Shown: piece by piece, positions 1 to 8,846 of the stretch
Numbering within the stretch: position 1 is the first letter of the stretch
Layout of the letters: every line of letters starts with the position of its first letter
Assembly: GCA_963969365.1 (NCBI GenBank)
Contig: CAXAKD010000001.1
Span: 1 to 43,319, forward strand
Reading direction: 5' to 3'
Source: Asterochloris sp. CNOR1
Taxonomy: Eukaryota; Chlorophyta; Trebouxiophyceae; Trebouxiales; Trebouxiaceae
DNA length: 43,319 nucleotides
The notes under the pieces: generated by a model
What the model was told of the DNA's origin: nothing
What the model saw: only the letters and a program-made list of their open reading frames with translations
The model's database searches: none
Translations under genes and position numbers: made by a program

Positions 1-2
1 AG

Positions 3-1403
3 CTGGAGAGAAACCTGCAACAAGCAGGTACCAATCAGGTCGCCCTCAAGCAGGCCTTGAACTCGGAACAGGCCAGGGTACAAGCTCTGCAGAAAGAACA
101 GCAGAATCTGATGTCACAGATAGGGGTCCTCTCTAAACGTAACACAGCAAGCCAGAACAATACACAGAAAAAGAACGCAATGCTTTTGTCTCTGGCTGCC
201 GAGAAAAGCAAGCTGGAGAACGAGCTACAATCTCAGATACAAGCCGTACAACAACATGCACAGATTGCCGATCAGCTACAAGAGCAGGAAGAAAAGCTGA
301 AAGCAGCAGTGGCACTTGCACAGAACAGCGCAAACCAAGCAGCACAACAAGCTCAGAACCTGCAAAAAAGGCACAGCAATCAACAACAGATATCACAGAA
401 CCTGCAAAAGCAGCTGAATATGGCAAAACAAGCTCTAAATTTGAAGGATCAGAGGTTGAAAGAACTGGAAGATTCTGAGGAAACCAAAGCTGTCATTCAG
501 GAACAGATGGAGACCTTGCAGCAGAAGATAAGGGAGCAACAGGAGACCATACAGTCAAAGCAACATAACATCGACGTTCTTAAAGACAGTGGTGCGAACG
601 ATGTGGCTGCAAAGCAAAAGTTTGTTAGTCAGATTCAAGAACTGCAGCAACAGCTGGAGCAGAGAGGCAGAGAGGTACAACAGGCTTCTCAAACCAGGAA
701 CAATGCCCTAAGTAACATACAAGCAGTCCAGGCACAGTACCAGCGAAACATGAACACAGCAGCAAACGCAAAGAAGAAGAGCGAACAAGCCACCGCTGCT
801 TTGCAGTTGCAGTTGACAAATTTGACCTCAAAGAACAGTACACATACCGCAACCGTGGCTAACCTCCAAAAGCAGCTCGCTCTTGCTATCAACAAACAGA
901 GAAGCAACAAGGATGTGATCAACAGATTGAAACTACAAACAACAAACAGTAATGCTGCCGCTCTTAAAATAAAAGCCAACCTTCAAAACAGGATCGAGGC
1001 TCTCACACAACAGCTTGCTGTGCTGTCTCAGAAATCAGATGATTATGAGAAGCTGAAAACTGCATTTGGCAAACAAGTTGAAGATCTAAAAAGTATGAAG
1101 GAACAACTCATGACAATGAAGGCTGCTTACAACGACGCTGCTAAGAAGCAGAAGCAAGCAGAGAACTATGCCAAGGCAGCAGATAAGGAGGTGGTGGATG
1201 TGAGAGAAAAGTTAAAAGCAAGTGAGAACAGGAAAACATATGACTTGAAAGCAAGTCAGAACAAATACTTGGCTACTCTCAGGCAGGAACTGCCCTTAAG
1301 GACAAGGGGCAGTAGAGCCGCTGCCGCAGCTGTGAGAGACGCCAATACCATGGACAAAATGATGGCTGCTGTCCGTATAATTCCCAGAAACAGGTCTCCA
1401 TGA
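3..1403 (+). CDS. Long coiled-coil protein, 5'-truncated by window edge
   Basis: The reading frame is open from base 3 with no start codon before the edge, so the N-terminus lies outside the window; the first in-frame TTG at 57 is not convincing. About 466 residues are visible. Almost all of it is Gln/Lys/Glu/Ala/Asn-rich heptad-like sequence with no Pro and no Cys, so a long parallel coiled coil is the obvious structure. A short basic tail follows, with Arg/Ala-rich sequence and a final RIIPRNRSP. No catalytic motif is visible. Long coiled coils of this kind occur in giant viruses as virion or factory scaffold proteins, but that role is inference. The convergent SWIB gene ends 46 bases downstream. 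Confidence 0.8.
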   Translation: MERNLQQAGTNQVALKQALNSEQARVQALQKEQQNLMSQIGVLSKRNTASQNNTQKKNAMLLSLAAEKSKLENELQSQIQAVQQHAQIADQLQEQEEKLKAAVALAQNSANQAAQQAQNLQKRHSNQQQISQNLQKQLNMAKQALNLKDQRLKELEDSEETKAVIQEQMETLQQKIREQQETIQSKQHNIDVLKDSGANDVAAKQKFVSQIQELQQQLEQRGREVQQASQTRNNALSNIQAVQAQYQRNMNTAANAKKKSEQATAALQLQLTNLTSKNSTHTATVANLQKQLALAINKQRSNKDVINRLKLQTTNSNAAALKIKANLQNRIEALTQQLAVLSQKSDDYEKLKTAFGKQVEDLKSMKEQLMTMKAAYNDAAKKQKQAENYAKAADKEVVDVREKLKASENRKTYDLKASQNKYLATLRQELPLRTRGSRAAAAAVRDANTMDKMMAAVRIIPRNRSP

Positions 1404-1448
1404 TTTTGTGTTACATACGTGTTTGTAAATGCCATTAGTTCAAATCAT

Positions 1449-2123
1449 TCATGCGGTCACAACTGCAGGGCGCTCGGGCTTGATGAACTGATGCTTCAGG
1501 TGCTTCTGCAGCCTGAAGAAGGTGAGGGTGTCAGGCTCTGGGGCAGGCTCCAGCAGAGCCTTTAGCTGAGCGCCCCCAGGCTTGTCAAGGTCGATGATCG
1601 ACTTCTTGTCGGCCTTCTGCAAGTTGCGCTCCTGGATATACTTTGTGATCCTCTTGGTCACGTCCGTGCGCCTGATCTGCTCCGATGCGTCATGGCCCAG
1701 GAAGTTGGCCAGCTGCTCAGAGATGAAGCCCGGCTTCGCAAACCCTGTCTCGCCCGTCCTGTTGGTCTTGCGCTTGGTCTTCTTCATCTTCTTGCTCAGG
1801 ACCCCGATCTTCTTGCTTGTTGCAGCCAGGATCTTGCTGGCTCCATTCAACTCCTTGCTGATGTTTTTTGAGGTTTCTGACAGCTTTGTGCTGTAGTCCA
1901 GCAGGATCTGCTGCACCTCCTCAAACGGATTGTCACTTGGCACTGTCGCAGCGACTTCTGCAGTCTCCTCCGTCTTCACCTCAGCCTCATCTGCCGGAGG
2001 CATGTCAGCATCGGTGTCGACTGGCTCAGGTGTGGGCGGAGCTCCCTTCTTGGGCGCCTTTGTTGTCTTAGCCTTGACGGTCTTTGCAGCTGGAGTGGCG
2101 GACTTCTTGCTGACAGGAGCCAT
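1449..2123 (-). CDS. SWIB/MDM2-domain protein with basic histone-tail-like N-terminus
   Basis: The protein has 224 residues from the ATG at 2123; an upstream in-frame GTG at 2156 is less likely. The first ~35 residues are Lys/Ala/Thr/Pro-rich, like a histone H1 tail, followed by an acidic stretch and a helical linker with KKMKKTKRKTNR. The C-terminal ~85 residues match a SWIB domain: GFAKPGFISEQLANFLG, then TDVTKRITKYIQERNLQ, then a LDKPGG segment and FFRLQKHLKHQF. SWIB domains belong to chromatin remodellers (BAF60) and to small chlamydial and plant proteins, and several giant viruses encode them. A role in chromatin or viral genome organisation, or in transcription, is inferred. The domain call is strong, the function open. 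Confidence 0.85.
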   Translation of the reverse strand: MAPVSKKSATPAAKTVKAKTTKAPKKGAPPTPEPVDTDADMPPADEAEVKTEETAEVAATVPSDNPFEEVQQILLDYSTKLSETSKNISKELNGASKILAATSKKIGVLSKKMKKTKRKTNRTGETGFAKPGFISEQLANFLGHDASEQIRRTDVTKRITKYIQERNLQKADKKSIIDLDKPGGAQLKALLEPAPEPDTLTFFRLQKHLKHQFIKPERPAVVTA

Positions 2124-2353
2124 TTCCTGAGTTTTGATGCTTTCTGACGGAGTCACTAGTCTCTAAGTGCTGTTGGTGTTGGTGTTGTTCCGCCAGGGAT
2201 TGTGTGAACGCGCGGTCACTATTGATGCCAGTATGAGACACACAGGAACGCGTTAGCATGCGAAAAATGCTGGCCCTCGTTGTTGATCAAGCTCTGATCA
2301 AGCATCCAAAGACGAATACAGTGTCAAAAACTTCTCCTTGACCTCTAGTTGCA

Positions 2354-3028
2354 ATGTCTGAAGGATCAGATGAAGCTGAGACGGTCTTGTATGACGATCA
2401 AGATTCCTTGATGAGCGAGGTGCGCTTCACAACAACCACAACGGGACACATTGGTGAGACTGTGACTCCAATGGAACACACAGAGGACAGCGCCAATGTA
2501 GGCCATACTCATGCATCACAATACATGCAGTCCCTATGTGGTTTCTCTCCAGACGAGATCAAGCAGATGCTCTGCAGCATCAGGACAGGCATGCAGAGCG
2601 GACAGGAAAGAGTGCACAAGGTTGACACAGAGCTTGCTACTTTGCAGAAGCGTGCAAGCGACTTGAACACGATCTTCCATGCACTTGAAAGCAGTCTTGT
2701 TGAGATAAACACACCTAGGGCCACCCAGCTTCTCGCAAAAAGTCGCGCGTTTTTCAGAGACTGGATACAAGAGGTTGACATTGTTGGAAAGCAGCATGAG
2801 GCTGCTGTGGTAAGAGCAGGAATCATAATGCTACAATCGCATACCAACCTTGCAAAGAACTGCAGCCTTTCCCCAGTGTGCTCTTTGTGCATGGAACATG
2901 TGGTTCAGGTGTTTTCGCCATCCTGCGGGCACTGCTTTTGCAAGAGTTGTGTCTTCAGATTGAGCAGCGATCTTTGCCCCTTCTGTCGATGCGTTATGAA
3001 GAAGCTCAAAGACTTGCACCTCTCATGA
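2354..3028 (+). CDS. RING-finger (C3HC4) protein, probable E3 ubiquitin ligase
   Basis: The protein has 224 residues from an ATG in AT-rich context. The acidic, Thr-rich N-terminus is followed by a helical, probably coiled-coil middle (about residues 75-150). A canonical C3HC4 RING closes the protein: C176/C179, C191/H193, C196/C199 and C208/C211, with the typical CGHCFCKSC core. RING proteins bring an E2 enzyme to a substrate, and viruses use them to redirect or degrade host proteins; the substrate cannot be read from sequence. The OTU-type protease at 37531-38124 would supply the opposite activity. The last 23 bases overlap the end of the convergent gene on the minus strand. Confidence 0.85.
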   Translation: MSEGSDEAETVLYDDQDSLMSEVRFTTTTTGHIGETVTPMEHTEDSANVGHTHASQYMQSLCGFSPDEIKQMLCSIRTGMQSGQERVHKVDTELATLQKRASDLNTIFHALESSLVEINTPRATQLLAKSRAFFRDWIQEVDIVGKQHEAAVVRAGIIMLQSHTNLAKNCSLSPVCSLCMEHVVQVFSPSCGHCFCKSCVFRLSSDLCPFCRCVMKKLKDLHLS

Positions 3029-3473
3029 TCAAGATCAGAGCGTTAGCACTCTGTTCGCTCAACTCTGCTTTGAAAAGGTCGAACATGAACAGAACAAAGC
3101 CAAGGGGGTCGTGCTTTATCAAAGTCTCAATGGTAGTACCCTGTACACTGATGCTTGCACAATCCATGATGGCTTTCAGTCCATGTGCTTCCATGAACAA
3201 ACTTGGGATCGGTCTTGTTAGTAAAGGGGCTCGTCGACATACGACCTCGGCATATGCGCAGAATTCTGGGAACGTCCTATCTCTAACGTAGGCCATTCCG
3301 TTCTGATCAGCAAAGTCCATGATTCCATGGTACACATCAAGCAGGTCATCCTCACACATGCTGATCCAATCCTCAGCATTCAGGTGCTCGTTTCCTTTGT
3401 CTCTGACATCAAAATTATCGTCATCCAGCTCTACAAAGTCAGACATCTCGGCTGCTACCACACCAGACGTCAT
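3006..3473 (-). CDS. Unknown acidic protein
   Basis: The protein has 155 residues from the ATG at 3473; a second ATG at 3446 gives MSDFVELDDDNFDV and is an equally good start. The N-terminal third is acidic, the rest alternates hydrophobic and charged residues as in a helical globular protein. No signal peptide, membrane segment or known motif was recognised. Its 3' end overlaps the RING gene by 23 bases in convergent orientation, which is common in this window. Codon use and absence of stops support it as real; function unknown. Confidence 0.65.
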   Translation of the reverse strand: MTSGVVAAEMSDFVELDDDNFDVRDKGNEHLNAEDWISMCEDDLLDVYHGIMDFADQNGMAYVRDRTFPEFCAYAEVVCRRAPLLTRPIPSLFMEAHGLKAIMDCASISVQGTTIETLIKHDPLGFVLFMFDLFKAELSEQSANALILIMRGASL

Positions 3474-3567
3474 CTCTGCCAGACTTGTTACTCTTTCTGG
3501 GTCCTCACAACATTTAAACGTTTATTCAACGAGAATAACGTGCGGCAGCAAACGGAATACGAGGTCA

Positions 3568-3960
3568 TCATTTCTTTGAAGACTTACGAAGTCGCAAACT
3601 ATGCTTCTCTTCCCTAGGCTGTTCTGCCGCCAGCTCTTCAATTATCTGCTTTGCTCTAGCTTCTCCCAGCTTTGATGTCAGATTGCTCTCTACGACATCC
3701 TTCTTGAGAGAAGGTCCAGCTCCCACCGTACGCTTTGACACATAAATCTTCTGTCCAGATGCAAGCTTGACTTCATCCACGCCATGATCCACAAGCCGGG
3801 GCAAGAGAAACTCTTCGTGCTCTTTCATTCTTTTGGACACGAGACGCAGGTCCTTCAGCGCAGCATCCTTGGCTATCTGCAACTCAGCAAAGGCTTGCGC
3901 CCTCTTCTTGAACTCGTCATCTCCAACAAGAGTTGTGATTGCGCTGCTTACTTCACTCAT
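3568..3960 (-). CDS. Small helical protein resembling a conserved giant-virus family
   Basis: The protein has 130 residues from an ATG. A helical N-terminal half (KKRAQAFAELQIAKDAALKDL) leads to a segment with LLPRLVDHGVDEVKLASGQK, then a basic linker and a C-terminal basic patch ending LRLRKSSKK. The order 'helix, L-x-x-M/L-x-x-x-G-I/V-D, G-K-I, basic, R-E-E-K-x-x-L-R' resembles a small family found repeatedly in giant viruses (DUF5760-like; remembered, not searched). No enzymatic motif is present. A virion or DNA-associated role would fit the charge but is inference. Confidence 0.65.
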   Translation of the reverse strand: MSEVSSAITTLVGDDEFKKRAQAFAELQIAKDAALKDLRLVSKRMKEHEEFLLPRLVDHGVDEVKLASGQKIYVSKRTVGAGPSLKKDVVESNLTSKLGEARAKQIIEELAAEQPREEKHSLRLRKSSKK

Positions 3961-4016
3961 TCTGTTCTACACGATGTAATATTTTATCGAAAATGCTGAC
4001 GCATACATACACTCAC

Positions 4017-4548
4017 TCATTGGAGTGCAAACTCACGGCCCTTGATGCGATGGTATGCATGTCTTCTGTGAGCTTCTTGCATGCAGAACACAACACAATA
4101 CCGACAGCACACGAAGATCTTGTGCAGAACTGCTGCTGTGCATGCGAGTACGACAATGACGCCAGGAGAGTTTGCGATCAACAACCATATGACATATGCA
4201 TGCCTGAGGCACTCTGAGGACTGGTGCACAAGACCTGCAAGTAGCGCGATGAAGAAGGTGCCTGAGATGAAGCCGGCCACCGTTGGAAATATGATGAAAG
4301 CATCGGGAATGTCTGGGTCGACCACTCCATTTGTGTGCAGTCATGGCTGTGCCGAGCATCATCAACATGCAGATCCAGAGGGCATCTTGTATGACTGCCA
4401 ATTCACGAAGGTATTGAAGGTGAGGGCTGCAGTCTGCACCTGTGTGCAGGAACAGCAGAGCTGCAACACTGAAGATCAGGCAACATGACAACACAGACGC
4501 TAAAACAAGCACCGCTGCGTTGACATACACATCTCTTACAAGCACCAT
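4017..4548 (-). pseudogene. Multi-pass membrane protein, apparently broken by a frameshift
   Basis: Two overlapping minus-strand frames each carry half of a plausible membrane protein. The first (ATG at 4548) starts MVLVRDVYVNAAVLVLASVL, has membrane segments at about residues 9-35 and 55-69, and then turns into Arg/His/Cys-rich sequence unlike a real protein. The second frame, usable from about 4345 and containing VVDPDIPDAFIIFPTVAGF, has two more hydrophobic segments and stops at 4017. The change of frame falls near 4325-4350. Alternatives are a sequencing indel, two overlapping genes (the second from the GTG at 4325) or programmed frameshifting. No family recognised. Confidence 0.5.
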
Positions 4549-4606
4549 GTTGTCAAGCTCACCTTGTAAGCAGTGTCTTTAAGCTGCGGAGAACTCGTGG
4601 TTTACA

Positions 4607-4615
4607 ATATAAAGG
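4607..4615 (+). promoter_or_regulatory. TATA-like box for the helicase-nuclease gene
   Basis: The sequence atataaagg lies 39 bases before the ATG at 4654 in a spacer between divergent genes. It resembles the TATA boxes seen before other genes here (8805, 20886, 22697, 24440). Confidence 0.5.
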
Positions 4616-4653
4616 TACAGCGTAAAACGTAATCACACACAGTAGTTCCGATC

Positions 4654-6690
4654 ATGATCAACAACTTGAATGAACAGCAGCTTGCAATATGGAATGTCCT
4701 TGCCTCCGGCCTGTGCTGCTACGTCAACTCCTGCTCAGGTGCAGGGAAATCTCTCACATCCTTTTACTGCGCACAACAGATCCTAGCTCGATCAAAAACA
4801 AACAGGGTACTGATGCTGGTCTACAACACCAACCTGAGTGCAGACAGCAAGAAGCTCAGGGATCAGCATGGTCTTGATAGGCTTGACGTCTTCACCTACC
4901 ATGCAGCTCTGGCACACTTCAGCGGCCAGTCTTGCAAAGACGACATAGAGATGCACGGAATACTGAGTACAGCAAACCTGTTCATGGAGGAGCTGGACTA
5001 TGACATGATTGTCATGGATGAGCAACAAGACATGAGCCCTTTACTGTACATGGCTGCATGCCGGCTGCTCCAATTGAACAAGACGAGAGACCCTTTATTG
5101 ATGTGTCTAGGCGACGAGCATCAGACGTTGTTCAGATTCAAAGGTGCAGATCACAGAGCTCTGACCATGGCTCCTCGTCTGTTTCGACAATTCAACAATC
5201 GACCATGGGCGCAATGCAAGATCGACATCAGCATGAGAGTCCCGCACAACGTAGCAGAGTTTGTGAACTATGTTGTTGGCGAGACAAGGATCAACGCTGT
5301 CAAACCTGGGGGCAGGGTGACATATGTCCGAGGGGACATGATGGAGGTCGGCCCCTTCCTTGACAGAGTGAAGGACCTCATAAAGAGTTACGGCGACCAG
5401 GTTCTCATACTAGCCCGATCTGTCAAGGCCTTTCAAGTGAGGGTCTTTGAAAACAACCTTGCACACTGGGCGCGGTCCGAGAACAGAGAGCGGACTGCAG
5501 GGAACAGGATACACATCTATGCGCCTCCCAGCGATAAGAGCGACATCTCAGAGAAGGTGCTGCGCAGAAAGGTGTCGATCATGACTTTTCACCAGTGCAA
5601 AGGCCTGACAAGGAAAGCCATCATAGTTCTTGGATTCGACGGAAAGCAGCCAAGCACAACCTGCCCTCCCACGTGCGATGACCCGATGTATGTGGCGCTG
5701 ACCAGGTGTTCGCAAGAGTTGCTTTTGTTGCACCAGGACAGAGACGTGGATCGAGAACCTTTCTTCCCGACTGTCGACCCTTCAGTGATCATGGGCGGGA
5801 AACTGTGCAAGTACGTAGGGCCGCTGAACAGACCGCCTCGTCCTCAGAAGCAGAGAGTGACGAGGGAGAGAACATTCTCTGTCACTGAGCTCTTGAGCCA
5901 CCTTCCCACAGACACAGTGCTGCAGGTGATGGACCTCATTCCCCACAATGGCCCTTTCAAATTTCAGGAAACGCATCTGAAGTTTGACACAGAGATCAAC
6001 ACCACATATGACACTTTCGAATCTGTGGCAAGTTTCATAGGCGACATTGCAACGGCCATATGCGAGCTCGAGATGCTCGGGACGTGCCGCATGCTGGACA
6101 TTGTGGAAGGAGCTTTCAAAAACCACAGCCCCCGTGTCATGGCTTCCCTTGAAGCAGTTCGAGCGCATGGCTCACTCCCACTGACCGAGGCGATCATGCC
6201 AGATATATGCAGGCTTGCTGTTGCGGCAGATTCGGTGGATTCGTGGTCACACAGAAGGTTTCAGATCAGCAAGTTTGACTGGTTTGACGCAAAGACGGCC
6301 GATGCAATGAAAGAAAGGCTCAAGCACTTCATCCCATTCAAGGATTGCGATCAGGTCGTCTTTGAGAAGAGTTACGAGATCGACAAAAGAGTGCACGGCC
6401 GCGTTGACGTCATCGATTGGGACAGCAGGCAGGTGCTGGAGGTCAAGACGACGCAAGATCACAAACCAGAACATCTGCTCCAGCTGGCATGCTACAAACA
6501 CGTCATGCAGGCAGATGCCAAGGACATGGACTTCAAGCTCGTCAACGTAAAAAGAGGAGAGTATTACACGCTGACAGCCACCGACTCTCAGATTGCTCAG
6601 GCTGTCGATCTGATGATAAGAGCGAAACACAACTGCGATGCTGCCCTCAACGATGATGATCTCCTGGACTCCTATGCTCAGCGGGTCTAA
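4654..6690 (+). CDS. UvrD/Rep-like SF1A helicase fused to RecB-family (PD-(D/E)XK) nuclease
   Basis: The protein has 678 residues. A Q-motif-like LNEQQLAIW (5-13) precedes the Walker A motif SGAGKS (28-33). Further helicase motifs are VMDEQQDM (motif II), GDEHQTLFRFKGAD (III), SIMTFHQCKG (V) and YVALTRC (VI), the order of UvrD/RecB-like DNA translocases. The last ~110 residues contain HGRVDVIDW, LEVKTT and a QLACY motif, giving D585, E596, K598 and Q610/Y614 of a RecB/AddB-type nuclease. One chain therefore combines strand unwinding and cutting, as in AddA. A role in processing double-strand ends or concatemers is inferred. The stop overlaps the convergent gene by 4 bases. Confidence 0.9.
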   Translation: MINNLNEQQLAIWNVLASGLCCYVNSCSGAGKSLTSFYCAQQILARSKTNRVLMLVYNTNLSADSKKLRDQHGLDRLDVFTYHAALAHFSGQSCKDDIEMHGILSTANLFMEELDYDMIVMDEQQDMSPLLYMAACRLLQLNKTRDPLLMCLGDEHQTLFRFKGADHRALTMAPRLFRQFNNRPWAQCKIDISMRVPHNVAEFVNYVVGETRINAVKPGGRVTYVRGDMMEVGPFLDRVKDLIKSYGDQVLILARSVKAFQVRVFENNLAHWARSENRERTAGNRIHIYAPPSDKSDISEKVLRRKVSIMTFHQCKGLTRKAIIVLGFDGKQPSTTCPPTCDDPMYVALTRCSQELLLLHQDRDVDREPFFPTVDPSVIMGGKLCKYVGPLNRPPRPQKQRVTRERTFSVTELLSHLPTDTVLQVMDLIPHNGPFKFQETHLKFDTEINTTYDTFESVASFIGDIATAICELEMLGTCRMLDIVEGAFKNHSPRVMASLEAVRAHGSLPLTEAIMPDICRLAVAADSVDSWSHRRFQISKFDWFDAKTADAMKERLKHFIPFKDCDQVVFEKSYEIDKRVHGRVDVIDWDSRQVLEVKTTQDHKPEHLLQLACYKHVMQADAKDMDFKLVNVKRGEYYTLTATDSQIAQAVDLMIRAKHNCDAALNDDDLLDSYAQRV

Positions 6691-7070
6691 TCCCGACGAG
6701 ATCCTCGTCTCAAATGTGGAGATGTTGGCCTTTCCATAACCTCTTCCTGTTCAACTTCTTTGACATCCACTGACATGATCTCTTCCAACAACGGCGTTTC
6801 CAGACACACAGCAAGGTCCGGAGCCTGCTGGAGATCGTCACCAAACTTCTCATAACAAACCACAGACGATATGCCACTCTGAAAAGATATGTCCCTTGCA
6901 ACAGTCACAGCAGTGAGACCCGGATCAACAGACAGCCCCAGGGCTTGGAGCCTGCCATGACTCCTGCTCTTGCTCAAACTGTATAGTTGAGGCGTCGACC
7001 TCGTTTTCTTGAGATCATGTTGATTTGTGCTTTTGAACGAGGGAGTGCTGCAGCTCTTCTTGATTGCCAT
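6687..7070 (-). CDS. Unknown basic/acidic bipartite protein
   Basis: The protein has 127 residues from an ATG. The first ~45 residues are rich in Ser, Thr, Lys and Arg (STPSFKSTNQHDLKKTRSTP) with repeated S/T-P sites, so probably unfolded and possibly phosphorylated. The C-terminal third is acidic (VDVKEVEQEEVMERP) and ends RRGSRRD. Nothing matches a known fold. Convergent with the helicase-nuclease, sharing 4 bases at the stops. Confidence 0.55.
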   Translation of the reverse strand: MAIKKSCSTPSFKSTNQHDLKKTRSTPQLYSLSKSRSHGRLQALGLSVDPGLTAVTVARDISFQSGISSVVCYEKFGDDLQQAPDLAVCLETPLLEEIMSVDVKEVEQEEVMERPTSPHLRRGSRRD

Positions 7071-7172
7071 ACTAGTCTACAACAAATCAATCAAGGTGAT
7101 ACCATTATGGAACAAAGCGGTTTTTGTAAGCTAGCGCATGTGAAGGGTTTAGAAGAATGAATAAGCGAGAGC

Positions 7173-8021
7173 ATGGACGTCAACATGGAAAACATCGTCT
7201 CTGCAATTGGACATGACTCCCTTGTGTCAAACACACTGAGACAGATGCAACTTGAGAGGCAATCATGGGGTGACGACCCTGACTTTCAGACCAACGTGCC
7301 CAGGATCAGCACCATGACAATCGTCTGCGAACTTGTGACCAGCAGCGGCCAACTTGTCCACATCGACATCAACAAGCTCGCTGACAACTGGAACACCCTG
7401 GCAGAAGACATTCTGATAGAAGGACCAGGTGGTGTCAAGTACACAAAGCGAGGCAACCTGGTGAAGCGCTTCCTGAATCAGGCGAGCATCTTTCTTGAAA
7501 AGGAGAACAGGAGCGAGACGCGGAAGTGTGTCAAGATGTTCTCCAACGGCAAACTCCACGTGGTTGGAGCGAGGAGCATAGAAGAGGCAGAAGAGACGCT
7601 GCACACGGTGCTTGAGATGGCTGCTTCAGCTGACGGCGCCTTACCTTGCTCAACGGCAGAGTGCAGCCTGTGCAATATGAAAGTCGCCATGATCAACAGC
7701 CACTTCCAGCTCTTTGACAACCAGCCCTTGGAAGCCAATCAGATGCGCAGCCTTGACCTATACAAGCTGCATGAGCTCATCACATCAGAGTACTGTGGCT
7801 TAGCTCGATACGATCCCTCTGTGTACCCCGGCATCAACTTCAAGATCTCCAACTTACAGCATCCAGTCTCTTGTTTCATCTTCAATTCTGGCAAGATCAT
7901 CATGACTGGCACTCGATCAATACAATCAATAGCATCTGCTTACAGCTTGTTGAACACCATCATACGCAGCAAGAAGGATGTTGTGCTTACTTTTCGCCAG
8001 AAGAACAAAAGAAAGAGATGA
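7173..8021 (+). CDS. TATA-binding protein (TBP)-like transcription factor
   Basis: The protein has 282 residues. Two copies of the TBP half-fold are recognisable. The second is clearer: YPGINFKISNLQHPVSCFIF (219-238) followed by FNSGKIIMTGTRS (237-249) and an amphipathic helix, matching the 'fPgLiyr...iFsSGkivltGak' pattern. The first repeat keeps FSNGKLHVVGARS (123-135) and its helix. Between them lie cysteines at 159, 164 and 167 (CSTAECSLC), possibly metal-binding. Giant viruses of several families encode diverged TBPs that direct their own RNA polymerase to promoters. The repeated TATA-like boxes in this window make such a role plausible. Confidence 0.85.
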   Translation: MDVNMENIVSAIGHDSLVSNTLRQMQLERQSWGDDPDFQTNVPRISTMTIVCELVTSSGQLVHIDINKLADNWNTLAEDILIEGPGGVKYTKRGNLVKRFLNQASIFLEKENRSETRKCVKMFSNGKLHVVGARSIEEAEETLHTVLEMAASADGALPCSTAECSLCNMKVAMINSHFQLFDNQPLEANQMRSLDLYKLHELITSEYCGLARYDPSVYPGINFKISNLQHPVSCFIFNSGKIIMTGTRSIQSIASAYSLLNTIIRSKKDVVLTFRQKNKRKR

Positions 8022-8097
8022 ATGCATTGAACGTTGCTCGAGCTTTGATCGTCGCAATGTATGTCGTATGTCACAAAAGAACAAAGAACAAGGACGA

Positions 8098-8577
8098 TCA
8101 GAAACTCAAAAACTTGTTGTGACGCATGGCCTCAAATGACAGAGGCCCATAGTCAGGCGGTGGTATGAAGGCTAGGTGCTCTCCATTGAGATACCTTAGT
8201 TGAAAAGCGTGCAATTGCATGCACCGTTTCATCATGTCAAACACCTTCTGTAGACGATGTTGAATGGCATAGTCATAAGGGAGGGCAAATGATACCTTCT
8301 GCATGGACACTTCAATGTCCCTACTGCGTTGGCTCAGCTCCAACATGTCAGATGTCGATAGATACTTTGTCAACGCAAGTTCAATGTCAGTTGCGGATGC
8401 CATGGCTACCTCATTGCCCTTGCAAAGTGCTTCCAGCTTGAGACATTCCGTACGCAACTCAGGTTCAGACCACAGCCCCAACCTGTAAAGGTGTGTTTCG
8501 AACCTGTTTCTGAATGCAACATACACGCAGCAGGCAATCACGACGACAATGCCGATGAGGACCCTCATGATATTCAT
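8098..8577 (-). CDS. Single-pass membrane protein, unknown
   Basis: The protein has 159 residues. A hydrophobic segment at residues 5-21 (RVLIGIVVVIACCVYVAF) is followed by a basic residue cluster, then a helical domain of ~135 residues. This suggests an N-terminal anchor with the bulk on one side of the membrane. Its ATG overlaps the TGA of the upstream minus-strand gene (ATGA), so both are probably read from one transcript. No family recognised. Confidence 0.65.
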   Translation of the reverse strand: MNIMRVLIGIVVVIACCVYVAFRNRFETHLYRLGLWSEPELRTECLKLEALCKGNEVAMASATDIELALTKYLSTSDMLELSQRSRDIEVSMQKVSFALPYDYAIQHRLQKVFDMMKRCMQLHAFQLRYLNGEHLAFIPPPDYGPLSFEAMRHNKFLSF

Positions 8578-8801
8578 TGCCTAGACTTTCGCTTGTTCCA
8601 TTTCTTGTGTCTGACCACCGTCCATCCTCCACCATCATCATCCTTGTCAGCCTGGTCTTGTTGTCTATCATGAGCTGCTGATCGACCTGCTACATTGCCC
8701 ACGCTGCGCTGTTCGGCCAGGTCATCATCAGCTGGATAGTCTGACCATAGAGAACTACTGGTGTTACCCTTCATGCCTTGCAGAGCATCAGCACCATCCA
8801 T
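8574..8801 (-). CDS. Small acidic/basic protein, unknown
   Basis: The protein has 75 residues from the ATG at 8801; the longer frame to 8882 starts at a non-ATG codon and runs into the kinase gene's promoter. The middle is acidic (ADDDLAEQ, ADKDDDGGG) and the C-terminus WTVVRHKKWNKRKSRQ is strongly basic with tryptophans, suggesting nucleic acid or membrane contact. It is divergent from the kinase gene, with the TATA-like box at 8805 between them. Moderate support: short, but start context and ATGA linkage to the next gene fit. Confidence 0.5.
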   Translation of the reverse strand: MDGADALQGMKGNTSSSLWSDYPADDDLAEQRSVGNVAGRSAAHDRQQDQADKDDDGGGWTVVRHKKWNKRKSRQ

Positions 8802-8804
8802 AAC

Positions 8805-8816
8805 TATAAATAGAGG
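8805..8816 (+). promoter_or_regulatory. TATA-like box before the protein kinase gene
   Basis: The sequence tataaatagagg lies 42 bases upstream of the ATG at 8847 and only 4 bases from the start of the divergent small gene. It is close to the box at 24440 (tatatatagagg), so the two genes probably share promoter type. Confidence 0.55.
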
Positions 8817-8846
8817 TTGTATTTTTAGTGTACAGTACGAACAGCA

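Noticed and set aside
133-979. Minus-strand open frames opposite the first gene
   Set aside because: They are Cys/Leu/Val-rich mirror images of the Gln/Lys-rich coiled-coil coding strand.
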